From Mesorhabditis belari (Eukaryota; Nematoda; Chromadorea; Rhabditida; Rhabditidae): a stretch of DNA of 64,000 nt. The stretch is taken from positions 123,501-187,500 of the forward strand of contig CAUEEP010000867.1 of the NCBI GenBank assembly GCA_958450365.1, in the 5' to 3' direction. The notes under the pieces were generated by a model that searched no databases, was not told the origin of the DNA, and saw only the letters and a program-made list of their open reading frames with translations. The number at the start of each line of letters is the position of its first letter. Position 1 is the first letter of the stretch. Below are positions 1-12,800 of the stretch, piece after piece. Both the position numbers and the translations under genes were made by a program.

Positions 1-841
1 TGTCCCTCTGTCTGTCTGTAAGATCAATTTTGAAAAGAAAAGCAAAACTAGTTTTCTCAGAGGAGGATCGAACCCACGAGCCCTCTTTCCCCTCTTTCCC
101 ACTCTCGTTTAAGACACACGCGCTCTAACCACTAGACCAGCCTGCGCACGGAGGGAAAATTAGACAACATTGGGCTCGGCTAGTTTTGTAGTTTTCGCAG
201 TTTTTAAAAAAATTGATCAAGATATCATCTAAACTCAAATTTGAATTCAAATCCAGATCCAGAAGTTTTTTGCAGTGTTTATGATCGTATTATGACTATG
301 GATCCCTTCCGTTTTCTAAAGGTAGCTTGGAAATCAAATCCATCGTCAGATCCTGTTCCTGATCTTGGAAAACTTCCGTAATCCTCTCGTCAGGCTGTCC
401 TAATCTTGGAAAACTTCCATAATCCATCGTCAGATCTTCTTAATCCATAATCCATCGTCAGATCATCCAATCCTCCCGTCAGGTTGTCCTAATCTTGGAA
501 AAGCTTCCATAATCCTCCCGTCAAGCTATCCTGATCTTGGAAAAGCTGCCGTAATCCTCCCGTCAAGCTATCCTGATCTTAGAAAAGCTGCCGTAATCCT
601 CCCGTCAAGCTGTCCTGATCTTGGAAAACTTCCATAATCCATCGTCAGATGTCCTGTTCTATTTAATTTTTATCTAATTCCATTGACAACTTGAATTTTC
701 ATCAAATGAGATTAAAATTAAGTGAATCCAACAAAATCTAAAGGAAAGACTATGGTAGTTTTCACAAATTCAAGAAAAAGACCTAGCAGAAGAGTTGCTG
801 ATTAAAGCAGAAGAGCTGCTGATCGATTTAAACTCTTCAAC
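1..841. other. Spacer downstream of IFT88
   Basis: No gene seen. It opens with a few CTGT units, holds a tRNA-like sequence (62-149, minus), then a degenerate run at about 360-650 of units like CCTCCCGTCAAGCT and CTTGGAAAA. Confidence 0.5.
62..149 (-). tRNA. tRNA-like sequence with long variable region (SINE or pseudo-tRNA)
   Basis: On the minus strand a good A box (TGGTCTAGTGG) and B box (GGTTCGATCC) are separated by a long purine-rich stretch. The anticodon-loop region reads CTTAAAC, giving a possible UAA (Leu) anticodon. Acceptor-stem pairing is poor. More likely a tRNA-derived repeat than a working tRNA. Confidence 0.45.
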
Positions 842-3800
842 TCACTTCAATCGATTTAAACTCTTCAACTCACTGGGATCCTTTGTCATCGGTCGATATT
901 CAGGATTCGTTTCATCAAAGACAAACGGTTGCGCGCTGTTCATTCGAAGAGATGAACGAGAGGTGGGACGATCCGCTGAATAAGGAGGGAATTTGGATTG
1001 AATTTGGATTGAATTTGGATTGAATTTGGATTGAATTTGGATTGAATTTATAGTTTTCTATTTATAGTTTTCGATCTTTAATCAATTTCAGTTTTTACTC
1101 AAAAACTAGTAGATGATTTTGGGAATACAAAATACTATTTAATATTGCTTTTTCTGCTCATCAAAGCGTCTCCCTTTCTTCTCATCTATCTCCTCTACAT
1201 TTCAATCTTTTCAATCACTTGTTTTGAGCAAAATTTACACATTTAATTCTACTTTTTAGTGTTTTGAATTGGAGAATGAATTGCTCGGAAGAATTTCAGA
1301 AAATTTCAAATGAAACTGGAAGTGTGGAAGGAGTAGTTTCCTCTAAAATTTATAGATTTCTAGAAAATCCAGTTTTCTCATCACTCGATAAGCCATTCTA
1401 AATAGTTTATCTTTTAAAGATGATTACAAAAGTCAAGATCAAGAGGATCAAGAAGATCCGCGAACGAGTGCGACATAACAACAAGCAGCGAAAAGCCCAG
1501 CGAATGGCAGCGTCCCAGCGAATGGCAAATTCATCAAAATGGCCAAATTCGATGGGGATTTCAAAGGGATCAATGGGCACAATTGTTAAGAAAGAAAAAG
1601 AAAAAAAGAAAGTAGTTTTTAAGAAAAGGAAAAGGCTGTCGAAGGCTGACAAGGCTGACAAGGCTGAGATGGCTGACATGGCTGTCATTGCTGACATGGC
1701 TGACATGGCTGACATGGCTGACAAGGGTGTCGAAGGCTGACAAGGCTGTCGAAGGCTGACAAGGCTGACAAGGCTGAGATGGCTGACATGGCTGTCATTG
1801 CTGACATGGCTGACATGGCTGACATGGCTGACAAGGGTGTCGAAGGCTGACAAGGCTGTCGAAGGCTGACAAGGCTGACAAGGCTGTCGAAGGCTGACAA
1901 GGCTGACAAGGCTGTCGAAGGCTGACAAGGCTGACAAGGCTGAGATGGCTGACATGGCTGTCATTGCTGACAAGGCTGACATGGCTGACATGGCTGACAT
2001 GGCTGACAAGGCTGTCGAAGGCTGTCGAAGGCTGACAAGGCTGACAAGGCTGTCGAAGGCTGACAAGGCTGTCGAAGGCTGACAAGGCTGACAAGGCTGT
2101 CGAAGGCTGACAAGGCTGTCGAAGGCTGACAAGGCTGACAAGGCTGTCATGGCTGTCATGGTTGTCATTGCTGACATGGCTGACAAGGCTGTCATTGCTG
2201 ACATGGCTGACAAGGCTGTCATTGCTGGCATGGCTGACATGGCTGTCATTGCTGACATGGCTGACAAGGCTGTCATTGCTGACATGGCTGACAAGGCTGT
2301 CATTGCTGACATGGCTGACAAGGCTGTCATTGCTGACATGGCTGACAAGGCTGTCATTGCTGACATGGCTGACAAGGCTGACAAGGCTGTCGAAGGACAA
2401 AGATTTTGAGATTTGGACACATGAAAACTATAAAACTAATATTTAAAGTGATTTCAGATTCAGCCAAATAAAAAGTTAAATGTAAATTTTAAGTACAATT
2501 CATTTATATAGTGCGCAGTCTTTTTTTTTGATCTGTCTTCGCACTTAGGCGGTGCGCTGTGTTCCTATTTGCGCAGATCACAGCCTGCTTCCATATTTCT
2601 CTATCCCTTGCCATTGTCATCCAGTGTTTCCTATCTTGATTGCTCCTGGTTCGAACTTGATTGTTCCTGGTTCGAAGCTGATCTTTTGTATCACTTTTCT
2701 TTAGTAAAATTAACACATTTATCAGGTAAATGGATAAGAAATGCGGATTCGAACATTTTCAACATTTTCATAAATCTCCAACGATAAAAACCTGATATCG
2801 ATGTGATAAACTATTTGAAAGTTGACAATTTGTTGACAATTGAGGGTTTTTGAACTTAAGCTCTATCTAAATCGATCTAAATCTCTCTAAATGCATTTCC
2901 ATTGTTGCATTAGACATTGTTGCATTGTTTTTTTAATGAATTGATATCTAGTTATCCTCCTTTTCTCTTTAAAATCTTCAATTTTTCTTAAAATCTTCAA
3001 TTTTTGGGAAGCTAACTCGATTTTGACCACATTTGGTCAAAATCGAGTTAGCCAACGCTAAACGCAATGCATCCACAATCACTTAAAGATCCAATCACTT
3101 AAAGATTTTTGTGTTTACATTTGATTTATGTCTACCGTCTGTCTGTCTACCGTATCCTATGCTTAGATCTATTTCTAATACCATTAGACTCACCAGCTGG
3201 AACGGGTAGACTTTGCGCCGAGTGAGCCGATCGTTTACCTTGACTCGAGTCGGCGTCGCGTTGCATTCGGAGCTGGCGGACCTACAAGATATAGGGAAAT
3301 AGAAAAGCCATTGATTCCCAATGATTTTCGATTACGCTAGCGCTATTTAGAGTCCTAGAGTCATCATTTCTCAGTGATTCTTTCCAGTAACCCTCAACGT
3401 AAGCTCTTACAATAATCTGGATCCTTTACCACAGTAATCCCTGTATAATCTTACAGTAGCTCTTCACGTGTACAGTAATGCCTACAGTAATCCTCTACAG
3501 TAATCCCTACAGTTATCCTCTACAGCAATCCTCTACCATTATCCCTACAGCCATCCTCTACAGTAACCCTCTACAGTAATCCCTACAGTAACCCTCTACA
3601 GTAATCCCTACAGTAATCCCTACAGTAACCCTCTACAGTAATCCCTACAGTAACCCTCTACAGTAACCCCTACAGTAATCCCTACAGTAACCCCTACAGT
3701 AATCCCTACAGTAATCCCTACAGTAATCCCTACAGTAATCCCTACAGTAATCCCTACAGTAATCCCTACAGTAATCCCTACAGCCATCCTCTACAGTAAT

Positions 3801-6800
3801 CCCTACCGTAACCCTCTACAGTAATCGCTACAGTAATCCTCTACAGTAATCCTCTACAGTAATCCTTCGACATGCCTTCCTTAAAGTAACCTTTCCAGAC
3901 TTACCTTCTCAGCTTTTTCCAGCTTGTCAACGTACTCTTTCGCCTCAGGCATCCCGAGATCGGTGGTGATTCGAACGAGGAATTTGAGGCCTAAAAGGTT
4001 ATAGAACGACTGTACACTAGTCTTTTTATCTACAGTAATCCTACAGTAATCCTACAGTACTCCCTACAGTACTCCCTACAGTAATCCTACAGTAATCCTA
4101 CAGTAATCCCTTAAACCTACACTCAATGTTGGCCGGGAATTTCCGATGAATGTTCCGGTAGAGTTCGAGCGCTTTCTGATAGTTGCCGGCTCGACGATGC
4201 GATGAGGCCATCATCAATTGCCATTTGATCTCATTTGGTCTACAAATATCATTTAGAATATTTCATTTATAATATTTCATTTATAATATTTCATTTATAA
4301 TAATTCATTTATAATATTTCATTAACCCATTCGAAACCGCATCGTTTTTTTCTTTTTTTTTCGTCTACGGACCAAGCCCTTTTTTGACATTTTTAACTCC
4401 GAAGCAGTTTATTTATGGTTGGAAAGATGTAAGAGAGTCTCCTACACCATTTATTTTTGATGAACAACGATTTGGATTTGACTTCAGTACTTTTCAAGAT
4501 CCTCTATCGATTATTATTCTTATTTTATCGACGACAATATTTTAGTAGGCGAATCTAATAAACATGGAAAAAGGAAAACAAACTGGCAGGATTTCGATGC
4601 AAAATCTTTCAAGCTCTTATCTGGCTCTGTATCTTCAAATATCTTCAATGGGAATCGTCAAATTACCGAGGATTCGTGACTACTGGAGTAGCAGGCCTGG
4701 ATTAGGAGGATTTTACTGGAGTAGCAGGCCTGGATTAGGAGGATTTTACTGGAGTAGCAGGCCTGGATTAGGAGGATTTTACTGGAGTAGCAGGCCTGGA
4801 TTAGGAGGATTTTACTGGAGTAGCAGGCCTGGATTAGGAGGATTTTCCCACATGTCCCACATTATGTCAAGAGCAAAATTTGAATCTACCGTATTTACTC
4901 TATTAGTGGGGTCCCCCACTATTTTTTCAATCCCCTTCCAGACGACCCCACTATTAGAGAGGACCCCACTATTAGAGAAATTTAAAAGAACATAAAACCA
5001 AAGTTTTAAATTGAAAAGATATCAATTTTTCTCCGAAATTCTTGACAAAACAAGTTTGGCTTCATATTTTATTTAGCTTTAACCGTAACAAAACATTAAC
5101 AAACAGTAAAAGAACTAATCCAAGAGATCAACAATTGAAGTATCACTTTCGTTACCAATATTAGAGAGGACCCCACTATTTTTTCAACCCCCCTCCAGAC
5201 GACCCCACTATTAGAGAGGACCCCACTAATAGAGTAAATACGGTATTCTTCGAAATCTGCGTTTTTGTGATAATTAACTGGATCCTGCAGGAGATCGGCT
5301 TTATAAGATTAGAGCTATTATGGAAAATTTCAATGCAAAACCAGAGACTGCATTGATATGAAACATCTTTTTTTGCCCACGTAATTTGTAGATCTGCTAC
5401 AATTGAAATATACATGGAATGCTGAGAAACAGCAAAAAAAAAAAGCAATTAATTGAATGAAAATAGCTCAATTAGCGCTGCAGCGATTATTCGCAAAAAC
5501 TCAGGAACGGATCGCTGCAGCGAATAATCGCTGCAGCGGTCCGTTTCTGAGTTTTTGCTGCAGCGATTATTCGCTGCAGAAGTTTCGAATGGGTTAATAA
5601 CTCACTGCATGATTGCGGCTTTCTCAAAATAGTTGACAGCTTTCTCGCTGAATTGTGCGTCAATGTAATAAGCGCCCATCCACTCGATCACTTTCATATT
5701 TGATGGGAAATAGCGATAAGACTAAAAACGATATTTCGTTAGCTTCTTTATAGCTTTGCAGCTTCTTTACAGCTTTGCAGCTTCTTTACAGATTTGCAGC
5801 TTCTTTACAGCTTTGCAGCTTCTTTACGGCTTTGCAGCTTCTTTACAGATTTGCAGCTTGTTCTGTAAGCTGTAAAGGACAAGCTGCTTTATCCCTACAA
5901 GCTGCTTGTGACAAAGTTTGGACCAGCTCAGGTCAGTAAAGCAAGAGACAGCTAGAATCAGATACTGGCCAGATCTACAGATCATCAGATAGAGAAGTTC
6001 AGAAGCCAAGTATTTCTGGATTCAGACTCACCAGATCTACAGAGTAAACCAAATTACGTCCTCAAAGATGTCGCCTAAAAACAGAAGGCTCTATTTGACA
6101 ATAGGCTGGAAACCTATTGTCAAACAGGTGGCCTGAGCCTAACCGTAAGCCTAAGCCTAACCCTAAGCCTAAGCCTAAGCCTAAGCCTTATGCAGCAACG
6201 AATCCACGAATGTGGCTGTGATCTCACCGAGATTCTGTGAACCTTTGCAAGAGTTACCGCAGGAAAAACACCACTTCTCTTTGTTTCAAAGATCAACAAT
6301 AACAATTACTTGAATCTTCTAAAGAATGTATTGCCATGAGCTCAAGGAGATTTTGCTGAGCTGAGCCTGAGCCAAACGCCTTTCTGAAGCCCTGAGCCAA
6401 ACGCCTTTCTATCAATAAGACAAGGCACCGTTTCACAAGACCAATTCTTCAAGATTCTTCAAGATTTCTGCAAAGCCAATCCTACCAAATCAAAAATCAA
6501 TCAAAAAAAAAACCCTGCTCACATCATAGTGACATTGAAAAGCTTGAGCTTTATCCCCCTCTCCATCATAGATTGAAGCCAAACGCTGGAGAATCGCTGG
6601 ATCTGTTGGTGCTAGAGAGTTCGCCTAAATCTTGATCTAAATCTTGATCTAAATCTAAATCTCTAGAAAAGGATTACGGTAAGATTTGTACCTGACTGTA
6701 GAGTTCGATAGCTTGAGCAGTATCTTCAAGTGTTTCATAGCTGAAATGAAATGAAATGAAATGAAATGAAATGAAATAACGAAATGAATGAAATGAAATA

Positions 6801-9800
6801 GATTGAATATCTAAATCCTACTTACATAGCCGCCAACTGACATAACACTTGAACATTATTAAGTAGCATGTTGTGCAACTTGAAGAAGCATTCCAATGCT
6901 TGTTCGACGTTGCCCAGTTGGCGTTGAACAAGACCCAGATTGTAGAGAGCCTAAAAGATATTCAGAAAGGTTTTGTTGAAGAAAAATAGTGTAATCAAGG
7001 CTGATTTGTACTGGAATCACTGATTTCTATCGGAATCAAGGCTGATTTCTACTGGAATCAAGGCTGATTTCTACTGGAATCAAGGCTTACAATACTTTTC
7101 TTGATAAATCTTCATTCTATTCACCTGTACACAAGTCGAATCGTTTGCCAGCGCCTCCTTGTACGAGATGATTGCTTTATTGAGGTCATTCTAAGGAATG
7201 TAGTGATTCAGAAGCTAGTTAAGTGAGTTATTGAAAGTGTAGAACTTTCCAACAGCCAATTTTCCAACAGCCAACTTTCGTTGATTCGTTGATAAGTTAC
7301 CAATCAAACTAGACTAATACCTTTTGGAAAAGATACTTAGAAAACTATTGTAATTGAACGAAACTATTGTAATTGAACTATTGCAATTGAACTATTGTAA
7401 TTGTAATTAGAAAACTATTGTAATTGAACACTCTACACACTTGTTCTTGTTCTCTACACATTCACTTTATTCTATCCCTTTCTAATCTTCTTTTCTTTCT
7501 TTCTGCTGCATAAAGTTACGATTAATTTCGAGTTTTTTAGAAAATGAGAAGAAAATCGCTCTCTAAAACGCGCTCAAAGAAGGCTCAAAGGCTCTGATAA
7601 AGAAGGCTCAGGCTCAGCAACTCAAGACTTATCGAATCGTCTAATTGCTCGAGGGTTCTATGGGTTAGAAATTCTTTATCATGTCATTGTCATTGTCATT
7701 GACATTGTCATTGTCATTTCCATTGTCATTGCTATGCCAAGAATCCAAATCGAACAGGAATCCTGGCCGGACTTCGCTACTTTCCGAAAAAGAGGGATGC
7801 TCTGAGAAGCCTCGAACAATATGTCATGGTTTGAGCTACAATTGCAGCCACTGAAGCTGAAGTTATGCTTTGTTTCTAATAAGATGAATGAATCTGACTA
7901 CCGAATCGTTGAATTCTACTTTTTCGCGCCAGAATCGTAACAAAAATTATGTTTTCATAAAAGACGGCGCCCCGATTCTCGATTCAACTTTATGGGACGC
8001 GATGTCATGGTTTAGGATGCAATCGGATCCATTGGTTGACTGAAGTTATGCTTTGTTTCCAAGAAGATGAATGAATATGATTATCGGGTTGTTTTCTAAC
8101 GTAGAATTCTACCTTTTACCGCAATCGAAACAAGAATTATGTTTTTATGCAATGCTCCGATTCGCTTCAAGCCTAGTTACAACGCAAAAGGATTCCTCTT
8201 GTTGGCCGGATTTTAATGTGATAGAAAATGTTTGGGCTTTTATGCAAGATCTACGGGAACAAGGCCTAGCGAAACGTTGAAAAGCTCAAGCTAGCAATCG
8301 ATGCATGGCATTGGTAGCCTTGGATTCAGAAGTTGATTGAAAGCTTTGGCTTCAGAAGTTGATTGATAGCCTTGGCTTCGTTGATTGATAGCCTTGGCCT
8401 CGTTGAATGATAATCTTGGATTCTGAAGTTGATTGAAAGCTTTGGCTTCGTTGATTGAAAGCTTTGGCTTCAGAAGTTGGTTGATAGTCTTGGCTTCGTT
8501 GATTGATAGCCTTGGCTTCGTTGATTGATAGTCTTGGCTTCGTTGATTGATAGTCTTGGCTTCGTTGATTGATAGCCTTGGCTTCGTTGATTGATAGCCT
8601 TGTCTTCGTTGATTGAAAGCCTTGGCTTCGTTGATGCCTTGTCTTCAGAAGTTGATTGATAGCCTTGGCTTTGTTGATTGATAGCCTTGGCTTCGTTGAT
8701 TGATAGCCTTGGCTTCGTTGATTGATAGCCTTGGCTTCGTTGATTGATAGCCTTGGCTTTAGAAGTTGATTGATAGCCTTGGCTTTGTTGATTGATAGCC
8801 TTGGCTTCGTTGATGCCTTGTCTTCAGAAGTTGATTGATAGCCTTGGCTTCGTTGATTGAAAGCTTTTGGCTTCATTGATTGATAGCCTTGGCTTCGTTG
8901 AATGATAGCCTTGGCTTCGTTGATGCCTTGTCTTCAGAAGTTGATTGATAGCCTTGGCTTTGTTGATTGATAGCCTTGGCTTCGTTGATTGATAGCCTTA
9001 GCTTCATAAGTTTATTGATAACCTCCAAGCCTTGGATTGATTTGGTTCAAACGAATGTTCACAAATACAACTTTACTCTAAACGCCGTCTCGGCCACAAA
9101 TCCCCCATTTCTTTCTCTATCTTTCTCAAAGAACTTATTCTTCTGCTTCCAGGTCTGGAAATGGAAATGGAGATGGAGATGGAAATGGAGATGGAGATGG
9201 AAATGGAAATGGTCCTGGACACGGAAATCATTCCTACAAGAAGTACTTATTGAAATCGAGTATATTATCTGTTCTGTAAGCACTTAGATCTTAGATATTA
9301 GCTAAATCTATTTAAATCTATTTAATAGCTATAGATTAGCTAAATCAATTTAAAAGTACCCGATGAAAATGGATATTCCCTTGATTGACGAGTGCGGCCG
9401 GGTTGTAATGATCGAGGCTGAGCGATTGCTCGACACAACCCTCGGCTTCTTTCAGTTTCGTTTCGCCTTGCTGAAAAGTGATAAACATTAAATAACTATT
9501 AGATAAATAGATAAATATTAGCTAAATATTAGCTAAATATTTAAATGAATAGATTTTAAACTAAATTTATATAAATTTAGCTTTAGATTAGGTTTAGATT
9601 AGGTTTAGATCAAAGACAAACCAAGAGATTCATCACAGCTAAATTGTTCGCAGCGGCGGCAGCGATTTTTGGCTCTTTATTCTAAAAAACATTAGACCAA
9701 AATCATGAATTAGACCCAAATCTAAACCTAAATCAGCGAATTTCTCTAATAAACTAATTTCTAGACTTTGATTTACCTGAAAGACGTTCAAGACTTGTGC

Positions 9801-12800
9801 AGCTGCCTCTAAATCTCCATGACGAAGCAGCTCAGCAGCCTGGACAAAATGTGAACAGGAAATTTGCATATTTCTTTATTTCAAGAAGAGATTTCTCTAT
9901 ATTAGAAGATTTCTCTATATTAGATGTTAGCTTTTGTTTCTATATATATGAATTTGATTAGATTTTAATCTCTATCCACCATACTTTACTCATTTCGAGC
10001 TCGGTAGCGAGTGGAGCGTAGACGGATTGTTTGATCGTTTCCACACACCACTCATACCCCTCAGCATAGCTGAAATGATTGGAATTTCATTTGGATTTGA
10101 TTCTAGATGTACTTTGTGCTTAAATATATGGAAATACAGTCTATTTGGTGTGTAAAGAGAGCCTAGATCCATAGAATTCTTCTTGATTCCAGAGATTCCA
10201 GAGACTCCAGAGATTCTAGAGATTCCAGAGACTCCAGAGATTCCAGAGATTCTAGAGATTCTAGAGATTCCAGAGTACGGTTGATTCTACTGTTCTGGCT
10301 GTGATTACAGTAGTTTGCGGCTACCGTAATCTCTAGAGAACAACTAGAGGAACAACTAGACTACGATAGTTACTGCAGTACAGTTTATCCATTAAGCCTA
10401 CAGTAGTCTAGAATCGAAGCTGCTGGAGTAGGCCAGCTTTTAGAGCATTTTTTAGAAGCGCAATCGTTCCCAATCGTTCCCAATCGTTCCCAATCGTTCC
10501 CAATCGTTCCCAATCGTTCCCAATCGTTTCCAATCCTTTCCAATCCTTTCCAATCCTTTCCAATCGTTTCCAATCCTTTCCAATCCTTTCCAATCCTTTC
10601 CAATCCTTTCCAATCCTTTCCCATCCTTTCTAATCGTCTTCCTATTGCTTTCAACGCAATGATTTTCCTAATATGCTACTTCAGGACACCAGAAAGTGTG
10701 TGTTAACACTTTAGCAAAAAGTACAAAACCCAAAGAAACAAACTCGCTAGCGATCGCCGGTGAAATGACTCGAGCTGCGGTGAGAATAGCTCTTTCGGCT
10801 ATTTGTCGTCTGCTTCTCTCCCATTGTCTCAATCCGTCACTGTTCAATACTTGAGACATCAGAACATCGTCTTTATCCTAGAGTTGAATGTTTAAACAAA
10901 AGGACTTCCTGACTACCGTAAGTCAGAATAGCTAGACTACGAGGCTGAGGCTTAGGCTGACAGACTGAGGCTGAGGCTTAGGCTGACAGACTGAAGCTGA
11001 CAGGCTGAGACTGACAGACTGAGGCTGAGGCTTGGCTGACAGACTGAGGCTGGCAGACGGAGGCTGTCAGCCTTGTAACAAGCCTTGTAACAAGCCTAGT
11101 AACAAGCCTTGTAACAATCCAAGCCAAGTAAAGCAAGATTGAAATCAGCTGCTTGTTAAGAATTAGTATTGAGTAAAATGTTGTAGAAAGTTGAAGAATC
11201 ATTCTAATATTAGCTGAGCTAATCTTTCCTCACTATTTTCCGTAACTTGTCCTACTTGTGGCTTTGGTTCATCATCGATATCAAGCGGTACATCAAGAAG
11301 TCTCTGGAAAGCGTCTCTCATTCGATCCACATCCTCCAAGCAGTAAGCGGTTAGAACTTTAAGTTTCAATTGTTATAAGGAAGAGATTATAAGCAAGAGA
11401 TTATAAGCAAGAGATTATAAGGAAGACTTCTAAAGGTAGACACTGCTTAGACACAAAGATAGACACATACTAAAGATTCTCAGCTATTAGCTCAGCTTAA
11501 ACCATCAAATCTCAATCCCAACAAGTTCTTCATTCTTTAGATTGAATGAAAAAGGTTTTTGGGGGTTTTTGTTTAGGTTTTGTTCAGGTTTTGTTCAGGT
11601 TTTTGCTTTGCAAGCTTTTAGAATAGCTTTCTAGCTTTTAAACTAGCTTAGAAGCTTTTAGAATAGCTTTCTAGCTTTTAAACTAGCTTAGAAGCTTTTA
11701 GAATAGCTTTCTAGCTTTTAAACTAGCTTAGAACCCTTTAAAATAGCTTTGAAAGCTTTTCAATTAGCTTCCAAGCTTTTAAAATAGCTTTGAACCCTTT
11801 AAAATAGCTTTGCAAGCTTTTAAAATAGCTTCCAAGCTTTTAAAATAGCTTTGAACCCTTTAAAATAGCTTTGAACCCTTTAAAATAGCTTTGCAAGCTT
11901 TTAAAATAGCTTTGAACCCTTTAAAATAGCTTTGAACCCTTTAAAATAGCTTTGAACCCTTTAAAATAGCTTTGAACCCTTTAAAATAGCTTTGAACCCT
12001 TTAAAATAGCTTTGAACCCTTTAAAATAGCTTTGAACCCTTTAAAATAGCTTTGAACCCTTTAAAATAGCTTTGCAAGCTTTTAAAATAGCTTTGCAAGC
12101 TCGTTTTAAGCACTTTAAGCACTTCTAAACGCTTGCTTTAAGCACTTCTAAACGTTCTAAACGTTTTAAGCACTTCTAAACATTTGAAGCACTTCGAAAC
12201 TCACCCAAATTCAGCGCTGTTGAATAGTCAGCTCTCTCCTCAACACAATGCTCAAAAGTGTTTGCCGCGTCATCGTATTTTCCCATTTTGATGAAAGCAA
12301 CGCCAATATTGTTGAGGATTTTGATTCTAGAGAATTCAGCTATTGATCTTTGATTCTAATGCCTTCAGATCTTTGATTCTAATGCCTTCAGATCTTTGAT
12401 TTCTCTTGCCTTGTTTCCTTTTGCACACTCGGCACTTGGTCCAACGCCATTCTGTAGTATTTGATCGCTTTCTCGTAATCTTTCTTCTTGAAATAGATAT
12501 TTCCAATGTTGACCTGGAAATCTGTTATTATTGTTGTTGAGAATTTTGATTCTGGGTTACTGTAGCCACTTTAGAGTTGCTGTAGCCAGTTTAGAGTTAC
12601 GCTAGCCAGTTTAGAGTTACGCTAGCCAGTTTAGAGCTACTGTAGCCAGTTTCAGCGATTCAGATCTACTGTAGATCTTTGATTTCTCTTTCTAAGTGAA
12701 CTGAGAACCTCGAGTTCTCACAAACCCACAAACCTTGAGTCTGCCGGAATGAGCGAACATTTTATTCTTTACAATCACTTGATAGGTGTTCAGCGCCTCG

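Noticed and set aside
1407..2446. 337-codon repetitive minus-strand ORF and plus-strand counterparts
   Set aside because: Caused by 9-bp satellite units; multiple frames are open at once.
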